DNA of 16,077 nucleotides from an uncultured Collinsella sp. (lineage in GTDB: Bacteria > Actinomycetota > Coriobacteriia > Coriobacteriales > Coriobacteriaceae), in assembly GCA_958407995.1 (NCBI GenBank), contig CATYJU010000043.1, positions 1-16,077 of the forward strand, in the 5' to 3' direction. This document shows positions 1 to 5,903 of this stretch, piece by piece. Position 1 is the stretch's first letter; every line of letters begins with the position of its first letter. The notes beneath the pieces are model-generated. The model made no database searches, was not told where the DNA came from, and saw only the letters and a program-made list of their open reading frames with translations. The position numbers and the translations under genes were made by a program.

Positions 1-134
1 AGGACCGCGTGACCGATCACCGTATCGGCTTCAACTCCACCTACAACGGCGTCCTTCTGGGCGATCAGCTCGGCACCGTCATCGAGGCGCTTGCCGCCGC
101 CGAGCGAGCCGAGAAGCTGGCACAAGCAGTTTAA
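1..134 (+). CDS. prfA: Peptide chain release factor 1, C-terminal end only (partial)
   Basis: Only the last 44 codons are in the window; the gene continues to the left and the reading frame begins at base 3. The visible tail starts with DRVTDHRIGFNSTY and ends in AEKLAQAV, matching the conserved RVTDHRIG segment near the C-terminus of class I release factor RF1. RF1 reads UAA and UAG stop codons in the ribosomal A site and triggers peptide release through its GGQ loop, which lies outside the window. The next gene, prmC, encodes the enzyme that methylates that GGQ glutamine, so the context supports the call. RF2 shares part of this motif, but the prmC neighbour favours RF1. The TAA stop is also the first triplet of a repeated structural element. 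Confidence 0.88.
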   Translation, partial: DRVTDHRIGFNSTYNGVLLGDQLGTVIEALAAAERAEKLAQAV

Positions 135-298
135 GTTACGGCGTTTTACCAAACGCCGTAACGGCTCGACGCTGCAAACGCCCCTAAGCGGCAATCTGAC
201 GTTCAATCGTCGGTCGCGTACCGAAGTACGCTTCCCTCCTCTTTCACGTCACCTTGCTCGCTTAGGGGCGTTTTCGCTGATTTATGCTCAACCTGCGG
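132..298 (+). repeat. Dispersed structured intergenic element, copy 1
   Basis: This 167-bp block matches the 169-bp block at 15687-15855 in the same orientation. The first 35 bases, starting at the prfA stop codon, are identical in both. A perfect 12-bp stem, GTTACGGCGTTT (135-146) with AAACGCCGTAAC (151-162), encloses a TACC loop. A conserved box GGCTCGACGCTGC follows (163-175). A second stem pairs AAACGCCCCTAAGCG (176-190) with CGCTTAGGGGCGTTT (259-273), 15 bp and perfect. Inside it are a conserved box CAATCTGACGTTCAA (192-206) and a small hairpin, GCGTAC/GTACGC around CGAA (216-231). The end carries TCGCTGA (274-280) and GCTCAACCTGCGG (286-298), both shared with copy 2. No terminal inverted repeats or target duplication were seen. 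Function unknown; an RNA element or a 3'-end processing or termination structure is plausible. Confidence 0.85.
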
Positions 299-447
299 GA
301 CCTTGATGCAGTCATTGGGGACGTTCTTAAATGACTAGGTTGGGCACATTGCTTTGAGATGTTGTTCGATCGGCTTTGATGGCCGTTAAACTGTCTACCT
401 GCTTAAAGCAATTAACGGTGTGCATCTGCTATTGGAAATATTGCCCG

Positions 448-553
448 AAAAATCGTCCAAGAAGTCGCGGGGCGATTTTTGACGCGTCGCGCGTCAAGTG
501 ATTTGGCAAGTTCTTGGTTAGATATTGGTCAGGTTAGGGGCAACCTTGCCAAA
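448..553. other. Cluster of three inverted repeats, possible structured RNA or regulatory site
   Basis: Three perfect inverted repeats lie nearly end to end. AAAAATCG (448-455) pairs with CGATTTTT (473-480). TTGACGCG (479-486) pairs with CGCGTCAA (490-497) across a 3-base loop. TTTGGCAAG (502-510) pairs with CTTGCCAAA (545-553). The first and second overlap by two bases, so full formation of one limits the other. No known riboswitch or RNA family was recognised. It could be a decayed element, a leader or a protein-binding site. Confidence 0.4.
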
Positions 554-653
554 AGCTTGACGGATGCAGATTTAGACGTCGGCGAATGAACGCTTCGATT
601 GCAATCCAAGCAAAATTCTGGGCTGATTCTCGATAATCGCTCTCAATCGTCCC

Positions 654-680
654 TTGCCAAGCGGTGCTCTCGCGTACAAT
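654..680 (+). promoter_or_regulatory. Candidate prmC promoter
   Basis: TTGCCA (654-659) and TACAAT (675-680) resemble sigma-70-type -35 and -10 boxes. The spacer is 15 bp, short of the preferred 17. A start near 687 would give a leader of about 40 bases before the prmC ATG at 729. A separate prmC promoter makes sense because prfA lies almost 600 bp upstream behind hairpins. Confidence 0.4.
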
Positions 681-728
681 CTGCTCCGACATTCGCGCGC
701 CGCCCGGCGCTTAAGAGGGGAGGACCCC

Positions 729-1988
729 ATGGCAAACGAGATCTGGACCATCAAGCGTTGTCTCGAGTGGACCAAGGAGTACCTGGCCGAGCGCGGCGAG
801 GAACACCCCCGTCTTTCTGCCGAGTGGCTGCTGTGCGCGGCAACGGGCCTGGCGCGTATCGACTTGTATATGCGCATGGACGAGACGCTCGACGCGGCGC
901 AGCTCGAGACCATGCACGCGGCGGTCGTCCGTCGCGCGAAGGGCGAGCCGCTGCAGTACATCACCGGTAGCACGCAGTTTCGCATGATCGATGTTGCGTG
1001 TGCCCCCGGCGTGCTCATCCCGCGCCCCGAGACCGAGATGCTCGTCGAGGAAGTCCTGGACTATCTGGATGCCGAGGTACTGAGCCCCGAGGCCGCTGCC
1101 CGCCAGCGCGTGGAGCTGCCTTGGAACGATGAGGTCGAGCGGGCTCGCAAAGCCGAGGCGGCGCTGGCAGACGAACGCGCGACCGCCGAGCGCCGTGCCG
1201 CTAACCTGACGGCTGCCGATGAGGCGGCGCTAGGCGGCGACGTACTGGGCAGCCGTGCCTATGCCGAGGAACTGGCCGACCGCGAGGCCGAGGAAGCCGC
1301 CGCGCGGGCAGCAGAAGCCGAAGCCGCGGAAGCCGCCGAGCCCGAGCTCGACGAATACGGCATCGCCATTGAGGGCAACGACCAACAGACGACTCTCGTG
1401 CAAGATGCCGCCGAGGCCAACGTACCTGCTCCAGCCGGGCCCCGCACTGCCCGCGTTCTCGAGGTCGGCTGCGGCACGGGCTGCATCTCGCTCTCGCTTG
1501 CCTGGGAGCGTCGCGGCCACGTTACCTGCACTGCTACCGATATCGAGCCGCGCGCCATCGACCTTGCTACCAAAAACCGCGATGCGCTTGGCCTCACGTC
1601 CGACGAGGTCGCCTTCAGCCTCACGAACCTGGTGAGTTCCATTCCCCGCGAAGAGTGGGGCACCTTTGACGTACTCGTCTCCAACCCGCCCTACATCCCC
1701 ACCGATGTCATGCGCTCACTGCCGCACGAGGTCAAGGACTTTGAGCCCGACCTGGCGCTCGAGGGCGGCGCCGACGGCCTCGATATCTTCCGCCGTCTGC
1801 TCAACGCGGCGCCCTACATGCTGCGCGCCGGCGGCCTGTTTGCCTGCGAGCTCTACGAGGGCGCGCTCGACGCTGCGGCCGAGCTCTGCCGCCAAGCGGG
1901 TCTGTCGGACGTGCGTATCGTCCACGACCTCACCGATCGCCCCCGCATCGTCCGAGCCATCGTCACCGAGCCCAAACAGCGCCAGTAA
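729..1988 (+). CDS. prmC: Release factor glutamine methyltransferase PrmC (HemK) with a long internal insertion
   Basis: PrmC transfers a methyl group from S-adenosylmethionine to the glutamine of the GGQ motif in RF1 and RF2. The product is 419 aa. The ATG at 729 is chosen because GAGGGGAGGA (715-724) sits just upstream; earlier in-frame starts lack this. Residues 1-110 form the helical N-terminal domain ending with IPRPETE. The methyltransferase core carries VLEVGCGTG (SAM-binding motif I, about residues 243-251) and the catalytic NPPY (319-322). Typical PrmC is about 280 aa. The extra length is residues ~118-238, between the two domains, and is mostly Ala, Glu and Arg, for example EAEEAAARAAEAEAAEAAE, likely helical or coiled. 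All catalytic motifs are intact, so activity is expected. The role of the insertion is unknown. Confidence 0.93.
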   Translation: MANEIWTIKRCLEWTKEYLAERGEEHPRLSAEWLLCAATGLARIDLYMRMDETLDAAQLETMHAAVVRRAKGEPLQYITGSTQFRMIDVACAPGVLIPRPETEMLVEEVLDYLDAEVLSPEAAARQRVELPWNDEVERARKAEAALADERATAERRAANLTAADEAALGGDVLGSRAYAEELADREAEEAAARAAEAEAAEAAEPELDEYGIAIEGNDQQTTLVQDAAEANVPAPAGPRTARVLEVGCGTGCISLSLAWERRGHVTCTATDIEPRAIDLATKNRDALGLTSDEVAFSLTNLVSSIPREEWGTFDVLVSNPPYIPTDVMRSLPHEVKDFEPDLALEGGADGLDIFRRLLNAAPYMLRAGGLFACELYEGALDAAAELCRQAGLSDVRIVHDLTDRPRIVRAIVTEPKQRQ

Positions 1989-2002
1989 TATTTATTAACT
2001 GG

Positions 2003-2032
2003 TTAGCAAAAATTATAAATTAGTTTATAATT
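2003..2032 (+). promoter_or_regulatory. hicAB promoter with overlapping palindromic operator candidate
   Basis: TTAGCA (2003-2008) and a consensus TATAAT (2026-2031) are separated by 17 bp. A perfect inverted repeat, AATTATAAA (2011-2019) and TTTATAATT (2024-2032) around TTAG, covers the spacer and the -10 box. HicB antitoxins with a DNA-binding domain commonly repress their own operon, so this palindrome is a natural candidate operator. The strongly AT-rich sequence contrasts with the GC-rich surroundings. Confidence 0.65.
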
Positions 2033-2056
2033 AGGACGGCTGAAAGAGGTCGGCCC

Positions 2057-2242
2057 ATGCAACCTCCTACCTTTCGGGAAATCATTGCCCTACTCAAGCA
2101 CGATGGATTCGTGAAGGTCACGCAAGTCGGTAGTCATGCTAAGTATGTTTCTGGTGACCGTGTTGTCACCGTGAACGGCTCTGGTGGTGATCGACCAAAG
2201 AAGGGCACGTGGGCAAGTATTCGTCGCCAAGCTGGATGGTAG
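2057..2242 (+). CDS. hicA: HicA-family mRNA interferase toxin
   Basis: The 61-aa product fits the HicA (YcfA-like) family, small proteins with a double-stranded-RNA-binding fold that cleave mRNA and inhibit translation until bound by HicB. Visible family features are the N-terminal helix REIIALLKHDGF, the GSH motif with probable catalytic His27, the strand VVTVNG and the ending KKGTWASIRRQAG. The length is normal and nothing appears broken. A ribosome site, AAAGAGG, lies upstream of the ATG. hicB starts 11 bases after the stop, so the two are co-transcribed from the AT-rich promoter at 2003-2032. Its GC content looks lower than that of prmC and tsaC, suggesting acquisition. Whether it is toxic here is not shown by sequence. 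Confidence 0.88.
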   Translation: MQPPTFREIIALLKHDGFVKVTQVGSHAKYVSGDRVVTVNGSGGDRPKKGTWASIRRQAGW

Positions 2243-2253
2243 TTGGAGGCAAA

Positions 2254-2700
2254 ATGAGGCAGCGATTTACCTATGACTGCGTTCTCATAAAAGAAGACGA
2301 CGGTTACTGCGCCAGCTTCCCGCAGATTCCCGGCGCCTTTGCCGATGGCGATACGCGCGAAGAAGCGATTGCCCATGCCACCGAGGCACTGATGGCGTTT
2401 TTGGCCGACGACCTCAACAACGGTTTGACTCCGGCAGGGTACGAACGCTCGGCCGAGGTCGTGGCCCTTTCAGTCGAAATCGACCACGAGGACGCTCGGG
2501 AAGCGGCGTGCCGAACATTTAAAGACGCAACGCTGGACCTCAAAGTCTCCGCTCCGCGGATTACCGCGCTGGTCAAAGCCGGAAAGCTCGATGTTGAACT
2601 CGTCGACGGCCGTCGGATGATAACGATAGACAGCATCGAGCGCTACGCCGCCCAAGAACGCCACGCCGGCAGGCCAAAGAAGTTCGTCGCAGTCCAATAA
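2254..2700 (+). CDS. hicB: HicB-family antitoxin with C-terminal DNA-binding-like domain
   Basis: The product is 148 aa from the ATG at 2254, chosen because GGAGG (2245-2249) precedes it; upstream in-frame starts overlap hicA and lack such a site. Residues ~5-55 match the HicB fold: a YDCVLIKEDDGYCASFPQIPG-like strand pair, then a helix beginning TREEAIAHATEAL. This partial RNase H-like domain neutralises HicA by direct binding. Residues ~96-145 contain PRITALVKAGKLDVELVDG and end in a basic RPKK, resembling the short helix-turn-helix of excisionase-type proteins; this probably binds the palindrome at 2011-2032. Many HicB proteins instead carry a ribbon-helix-helix or XRE-type domain. The DNA-binding assignment is an inference from residue pattern. 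Confidence 0.85.
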   Translation: MRQRFTYDCVLIKEDDGYCASFPQIPGAFADGDTREEAIAHATEALMAFLADDLNNGLTPAGYERSAEVVALSVEIDHEDAREAACRTFKDATLDLKVSAPRITALVKAGKLDVELVDGRRMITIDSIERYAAQERHAGRPKKFVAVQ

Positions 2701-2747
2701 CCCCCTCACTTTCACCGACTACTAGAGCCGCTCACCAAACCAACATG

Positions 2748-2816
2748 CGCTCTGGGCAAATAGGTTGAACGTTTCGTGCGAGAATGCCCCACAGTAAACA
2801 AACTTGCACCAGAGCG
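2748..2816. other. Spaced inverted repeat upstream of tsaC
   Basis: CGCTCTGG (2748-2755) is the exact reverse complement of CCAGAGCG (2809-2816), with further pairing of GCAA and TTGC just inside. The 134-bp gap between hicB and tsaC shows no clear promoter and no terminator with a T run. The repeat could fold the tsaC leader or be chance. Confidence 0.25.
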
Positions 2817-2834
2817 TAAGGGGCTGGCATACAC

Positions 2835-3578
2835 ATGCAGACGGTCTATCGGGTATACGAGGGAACGCGCGAGCCGCATCGGCTTGCCGTCGAGCGCACG
2901 GCCGAGGTGCTCGGCCGCGGCGGCCTGGCTTTGATCCCGACCGAGACCGTCTACGGTGTCGCCGTGGCAGTCAACGCCTTCTCGGACGCCGTGCCCCAAG
3001 ATACAAGCGAATTCCCATCGTGGCCGCGCGATCCGCAGGCTGCCGTCAATGGCGCCGCAGTTCCTGCGCTCGGCACCGGCTATCGCCGTATCTTCACTCT
3101 CAAGCAACGTGAACTCACGCAAACCGTCGCTTGGCTGGTCGATGGCGTCGAAGCACTCGACCGCTATGGCGTGGATATCCCGGAAGATGCCCGCATACTC
3201 GCGCGACGATGCTGGCCGGGAGCCCTGACTATCGTGGTCAAGGCAGCCCCCTGCGTGCCGACCTTTATGCGCGCTGCCGACGACACGGTGGCACTTCGCG
3301 CTTCGGCCTCGCCCGTGGTGCAGGCGCTCATTCGCGCCTGTGGCAGCCCCCTTGCCTGCACCAGCGCCAACACGCATGGCGCGCCCGCGCCGGCAAGTTT
3401 TATCACGGTGGAGGGTCGCATCCTGGAGGGGGTCGATGTTGCCGTCGACGCCGGTGAGACCCCGTGTCGCGACGCCTCGACCATCGTGTCGTTTCAGCAC
3501 GGCGAGCTCCAGATCCTGCGCCAAGGCGCACTTCCCGCATCAGAGATCGAACGGGTCCTGTCCGACCCGATGCAATAG
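2835..3578 (+). CDS. tsaC: Threonylcarbamoyl-AMP synthase (TsaC/Sua5/YrdC family), divergent
   Basis: This enzyme makes L-threonylcarbamoyl-AMP from threonine, bicarbonate and ATP, the first step of the t6A37 modification of ANN-decoding tRNAs. The 247-aa product shows family landmarks in order: IPTETVYG (34-41), a KQR triplet (90-92) in place of the usual KxR, RRCWPGALTIV (124-134), TSANTHG (176-182), STIV (215-218) and ILRQG (227-231). Two things are unusual. There are roughly 30-40 extra residues between the IPTETVYG strand and the KQR motif. The Pro-Leu residues that normally follow KxR are missing (here ELTQTVAW). A longer Sua5 form with a C-terminal domain is excluded by length. AAGGGG lies 11 bases before the ATG. 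glpK follows 13 bases after the stop, so the two are probably co-transcribed. Confidence 0.85.
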   Translation: MQTVYRVYEGTREPHRLAVERTAEVLGRGGLALIPTETVYGVAVAVNAFSDAVPQDTSEFPSWPRDPQAAVNGAAVPALGTGYRRIFTLKQRELTQTVAWLVDGVEALDRYGVDIPEDARILARRCWPGALTIVVKAAPCVPTFMRAADDTVALRASASPVVQALIRACGSPLACTSANTHGAPAPASFITVEGRILEGVDVAVDAGETPCRDASTIVSFQHGELQILRQGALPASEIERVLSDPMQ

Positions 3579-3591
3579 AAAGGTTTAAGCG

Positions 3592-5133
3592 ATGTCGTTG
3601 AATCTGGGCAGCCTGGGCATGGAAGATGCCTCGTTTGACTTTGGCGGTTCCTACATCATGGCGCTCGACTGCGGCACCACCTCGGTACTTGCGACCATCG
3701 TCGACGAGTACGGCTGCATCGTCGCGCAGGCACGTCGCAGCGTCAAAACCAGCTTCCCGCGTCCCGGTTGGGTAGAGCAAGACCCCATGGCGGTCCTTGC
3801 CAGCCAGATCGCGGTCATGATGGAAGTCCAGTTTAAGAGCGGTATCCACTCCGACCGCATTGCCGCCATCGGCATCTCCAACCAGCGCGAGACCACGGTG
3901 GTCTGGGACCGTGTGAGCGGTCAGCCGATCTATAACGCCATCGTATGGCAGTGCCGCCGTACCGCACCTCTGATCGACGAGCTGGTCGAGCAGGGCGCAG
4001 AAGGGCTGGTGCGCTCCCGCACGGGACTCACGCTCGACCCGTATTTCTCGGCCTCCAAGGTGCAGTGGATTCTCGACAACGTCGACGGCGCACGCGAAAG
4101 CGCGGCGGCGGGCGACCTCATGTTTGGCACCATCGACACCTGGCTCATCTACAACCTCACCGGCGGCCAGGTCTTTGCCACCGACTACACCAATGCCAGC
4201 CGCACGGCACTCTTTAATATCCATACGCTCGATTGGGACGACGACCTGCTGGCACTCTTTGACGTTCCACGTTCCATGATGCCCGAGGTTCGCTGGAGCT
4301 CGGGCGACTACGGCCGCGTCGCGAGCGACATCATGACCAACATGCCGCCCATCATGGGCGTGGCGGGTGACCAACAGGCGTCGCTGTTCGGCCACTGCTG
4401 TTTCCGTTCCGGCCAGACCAAAAACACCTATGGCACGGGTTGCTTTATGCTCATGAACACCGGCGACGAGATCGTCGAATCCAAGAATGGCCTGGTCTCC
4501 ACCATCGGTATCGCTGCGGACGGCAAAGTCAGCTATGCGCTCGAGGGCTCTATTTTTGCCGCCGGCTCAACGATGAACTGGCTTCGCAACAACATGGGCA
4601 TCATCTCGAGCGTGAGCGAGTCGGCACAACTCGCCGCTTCGATTAGCGACAACGAGGGCTGCTACTTCGTTCCCGCCTTTGCGGGTTTGGGTGCTCCCTG
4701 GTGGGACCCGCATGCTCGCGGTATCGTGTGCGGTCTGACCGGCGCCTCGAGCCGTGCGACCATCGTACGTGCCGCCTGCGAATCCATGGCATATCAGAGC
4801 TACGACGTGCTGCGCGCCATGGAGCAGGACGTGGGACTTTCGATTGAGCGCCTGTCTGTCGACGGCGGCGCCTCGCGCAACGAGTTCATCATGCAATTCC
4901 AGGCCGATCTGCTGGATATCCCCGTGCTGCAGTGCGAGACGGTGGAGACCACGGCGATCGGCGCCGCGTACTTGGCGGGCCTTGCCGTCGGCTATTGGGA
5001 GGATTTGGAGGAGCTGGAGCAAAACGCTCAGATCGTCAAAGTCTTCCATCCTCACATGTCCGCCGAGCGCCGTGAGAGCAACCTCGCTGGTTGGCGTGAT
5101 GCCGTCAAGCGTTCGCTCAACACCGCTCAGTAG
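3592..5133 (+). CDS. glpK: Glycerol kinase
   Basis: Glycerol kinase phosphorylates glycerol to sn-glycerol 3-phosphate with ATP in the cytoplasm. The 513-aa length and the whole sequence fit the FGGY kinase family: ALDCGTTS phosphate-binding loop (24-31), NQRETTVVW with glycerol-contacting R99/E100 (97-105), IVWQCRRTA (117-125), DPYFS (149-153), GVAGDQQASLFG with catalytic-base D260 (256-267), NTYGTGCFMLMNTG (278-291) and VDGGASRNEFIMQFQ (423-437). The start at 3592 has AGAAAGG (3577-3583) before it and gives about 15 residues more at the N-terminus than E. coli GlpK; M10 and M23 are alternatives without a good ribosome site. The usual DQGTT is DCGTT. Residues 231-256 contain no histidine, so control by HPr phosphorylation at that loop, known in enterococcal GlpK, is unlikely. 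No glycerol transporter gene is nearby. Confidence 0.96.
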   Translation: MSLNLGSLGMEDASFDFGGSYIMALDCGTTSVLATIVDEYGCIVAQARRSVKTSFPRPGWVEQDPMAVLASQIAVMMEVQFKSGIHSDRIAAIGISNQRETTVVWDRVSGQPIYNAIVWQCRRTAPLIDELVEQGAEGLVRSRTGLTLDPYFSASKVQWILDNVDGARESAAAGDLMFGTIDTWLIYNLTGGQVFATDYTNASRTALFNIHTLDWDDDLLALFDVPRSMMPEVRWSSGDYGRVASDIMTNMPPIMGVAGDQQASLFGHCCFRSGQTKNTYGTGCFMLMNTGDEIVESKNGLVSTIGIAADGKVSYALEGSIFAAGSTMNWLRNNMGIISSVSESAQLAASISDNEGCYFVPAFAGLGAPWWDPHARGIVCGLTGASSRATIVRAACESMAYQSYDVLRAMEQDVGLSIERLSVDGGASRNEFIMQFQADLLDIPVLQCETVETTAIGAAYLAGLAVGYWEDLEELEQNAQIVKVFHPHMSAERRESNLAGWRDAVKRSLNTAQ

Positions 5134-5255
5134 GGTTGCGACGAGCTGCTCGATACAACAAACCGTTAAACTTATGCACGGCGCGAGGCAGCAACGTCGC
5201 CATGCGCCTTGTCAGCAAGGCCATCTTCCGGCCGCAACGAAAGGGGCATCAACCC

Positions 5256-5903
5256 ATGACCGTCACCTACGATACGTCCCGTGTGACCCTTGTCGATCAC
5301 CCACTCGTCCAGCACAAGCTGTCGATCCTGCGCGACAAAAACACCGGCACCAACCAGTTCCGCCAGCTCGTGCGCGAACTCGCGCTTTTTGACGGCTACG
5401 AGGCCATGCGCGACCTGCCTATGGAAGACGTCGAAGTCGAGACCCCCATCACTACCGCCACGTTCAAACAGCTCGCCGGCAAGAAACTCGCCATCGTGCC
5501 CATCCTGCGTGCGGGCCTTGGCATGGTCGACGGCATTCTCGACCTGGTGCCCTCCGCTCGCGTAGGCCACATCGGTATGGAACGCGACGAGGTTACCCAT
5601 GAGCCGCATGAGTATTACTGCAAGATGCCCAAGGATATCGACCAGCGCATCTGCCTGGTCGTCGACCCCATGCTCGCCACGGGCGGTTCGGCCGAGATGG
5701 CCATCAGCTACCTGCGCGAGCGCGGTGTCAAGGACATCCGCATGCTGTGCATCGTCGCTGCCCCCGAGGGCCTCAAGTCGCTGACCGAGAAGGACCCAGA
5801 TGTGCATATCTATACCTGCGCTATCGACGACCATCTCAACGAGGCTGCCTACATCGTTCCCGGCCTGGGCGACGCCGGCGACCGCATCTACGGCACGCTG
5901 TAA
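5256..5903 (+). CDS. upp: Uracil phosphoribosyltransferase
   Basis: Upp salvages uracil by joining it to PRPP to give UMP. The 215-aa product is full length. It shows ILRAGLGM (83-90), the PRPP loop VVDPMLATGGSA (135-146) and the uracil-binding YIVPGLGDAGDR (199-210) ending in YGTL. The ATG at 5256 is chosen because GAAAGGGG (5239-5246) lies upstream and the protein then starts like other Upp proteins; a longer open frame from 5136 would add 40 residues with no family match. The 122-bp gap after glpK shows no terminator or convincing promoter, so co-transcription with glpK is possible. Placement just before the ATP synthase genes also occurs in Bacillus. Confidence 0.96.
   Translation: MTVTYDTSRVTLVDHPLVQHKLSILRDKNTGTNQFRQLVRELALFDGYEAMRDLPMEDVEVETPITTATFKQLAGKKLAIVPILRAGLGMVDGILDLVPSARVGHIGMERDEVTHEPHEYYCKMPKDIDQRICLVVDPMLATGGSAEMAISYLRERGVKDIRMLCIVAAPEGLKSLTEKDPDVHIYTCAIDDHLNEAAYIVPGLGDAGDRIYGTL

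Larger units (their letters stand above)
299..728. other. Intergenic region between the repeat and prmC, no gene found
   Basis: This 430-bp stretch is less GC-rich than the flanking genes, and no convincing coding sequence was found on either strand. It holds three successive inverted repeats between 448 and 553, annotated separately, a weaker one (CCGTTAA at 382-388 with TTAACGG further right) and a promoter-like pair just before prmC. In most Gram-positive bacteria prfA and prmC are adjacent or overlapping, so a gap this long is unusual. Confidence 0.6.

Noticed and set aside
235..245. CCTCCTCTTTC in copy 1 resembling an anti-Shine-Dalgarno sequence
   Set aside because: It is absent from copy 2 and lies in the variable core; short pyrimidine runs like this occur by chance.
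132..298. The repeat as a mobile MITE or insertion-sequence remnant
   Set aside because: Its ends are not inverted repeats of each other and no target duplication is visible. Conserved internal stems fit a structured element better, though two copies are too few for certainty.
91..306. Short open frame spanning the prfA end and repeat copy 1, sharing the peptide KLRRFTKRRNG with a frame at 15610-15837
   Set aside because: The shared peptide comes from the repeated DNA. Both frames overlap real genes in another frame and diverge after the shared block, and neither has a convincing ribosome site.
3403..4395. Antisense open frame across tsaC and glpK
   Set aside because: It crosses two well-supported + strand genes and resembles no known protein.
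5136..5255. Forty-residue N-terminal extension of Upp
   Set aside because: The extension has no family similarity, and the ATG at 5256 has a good ribosome site and the normal protein start.
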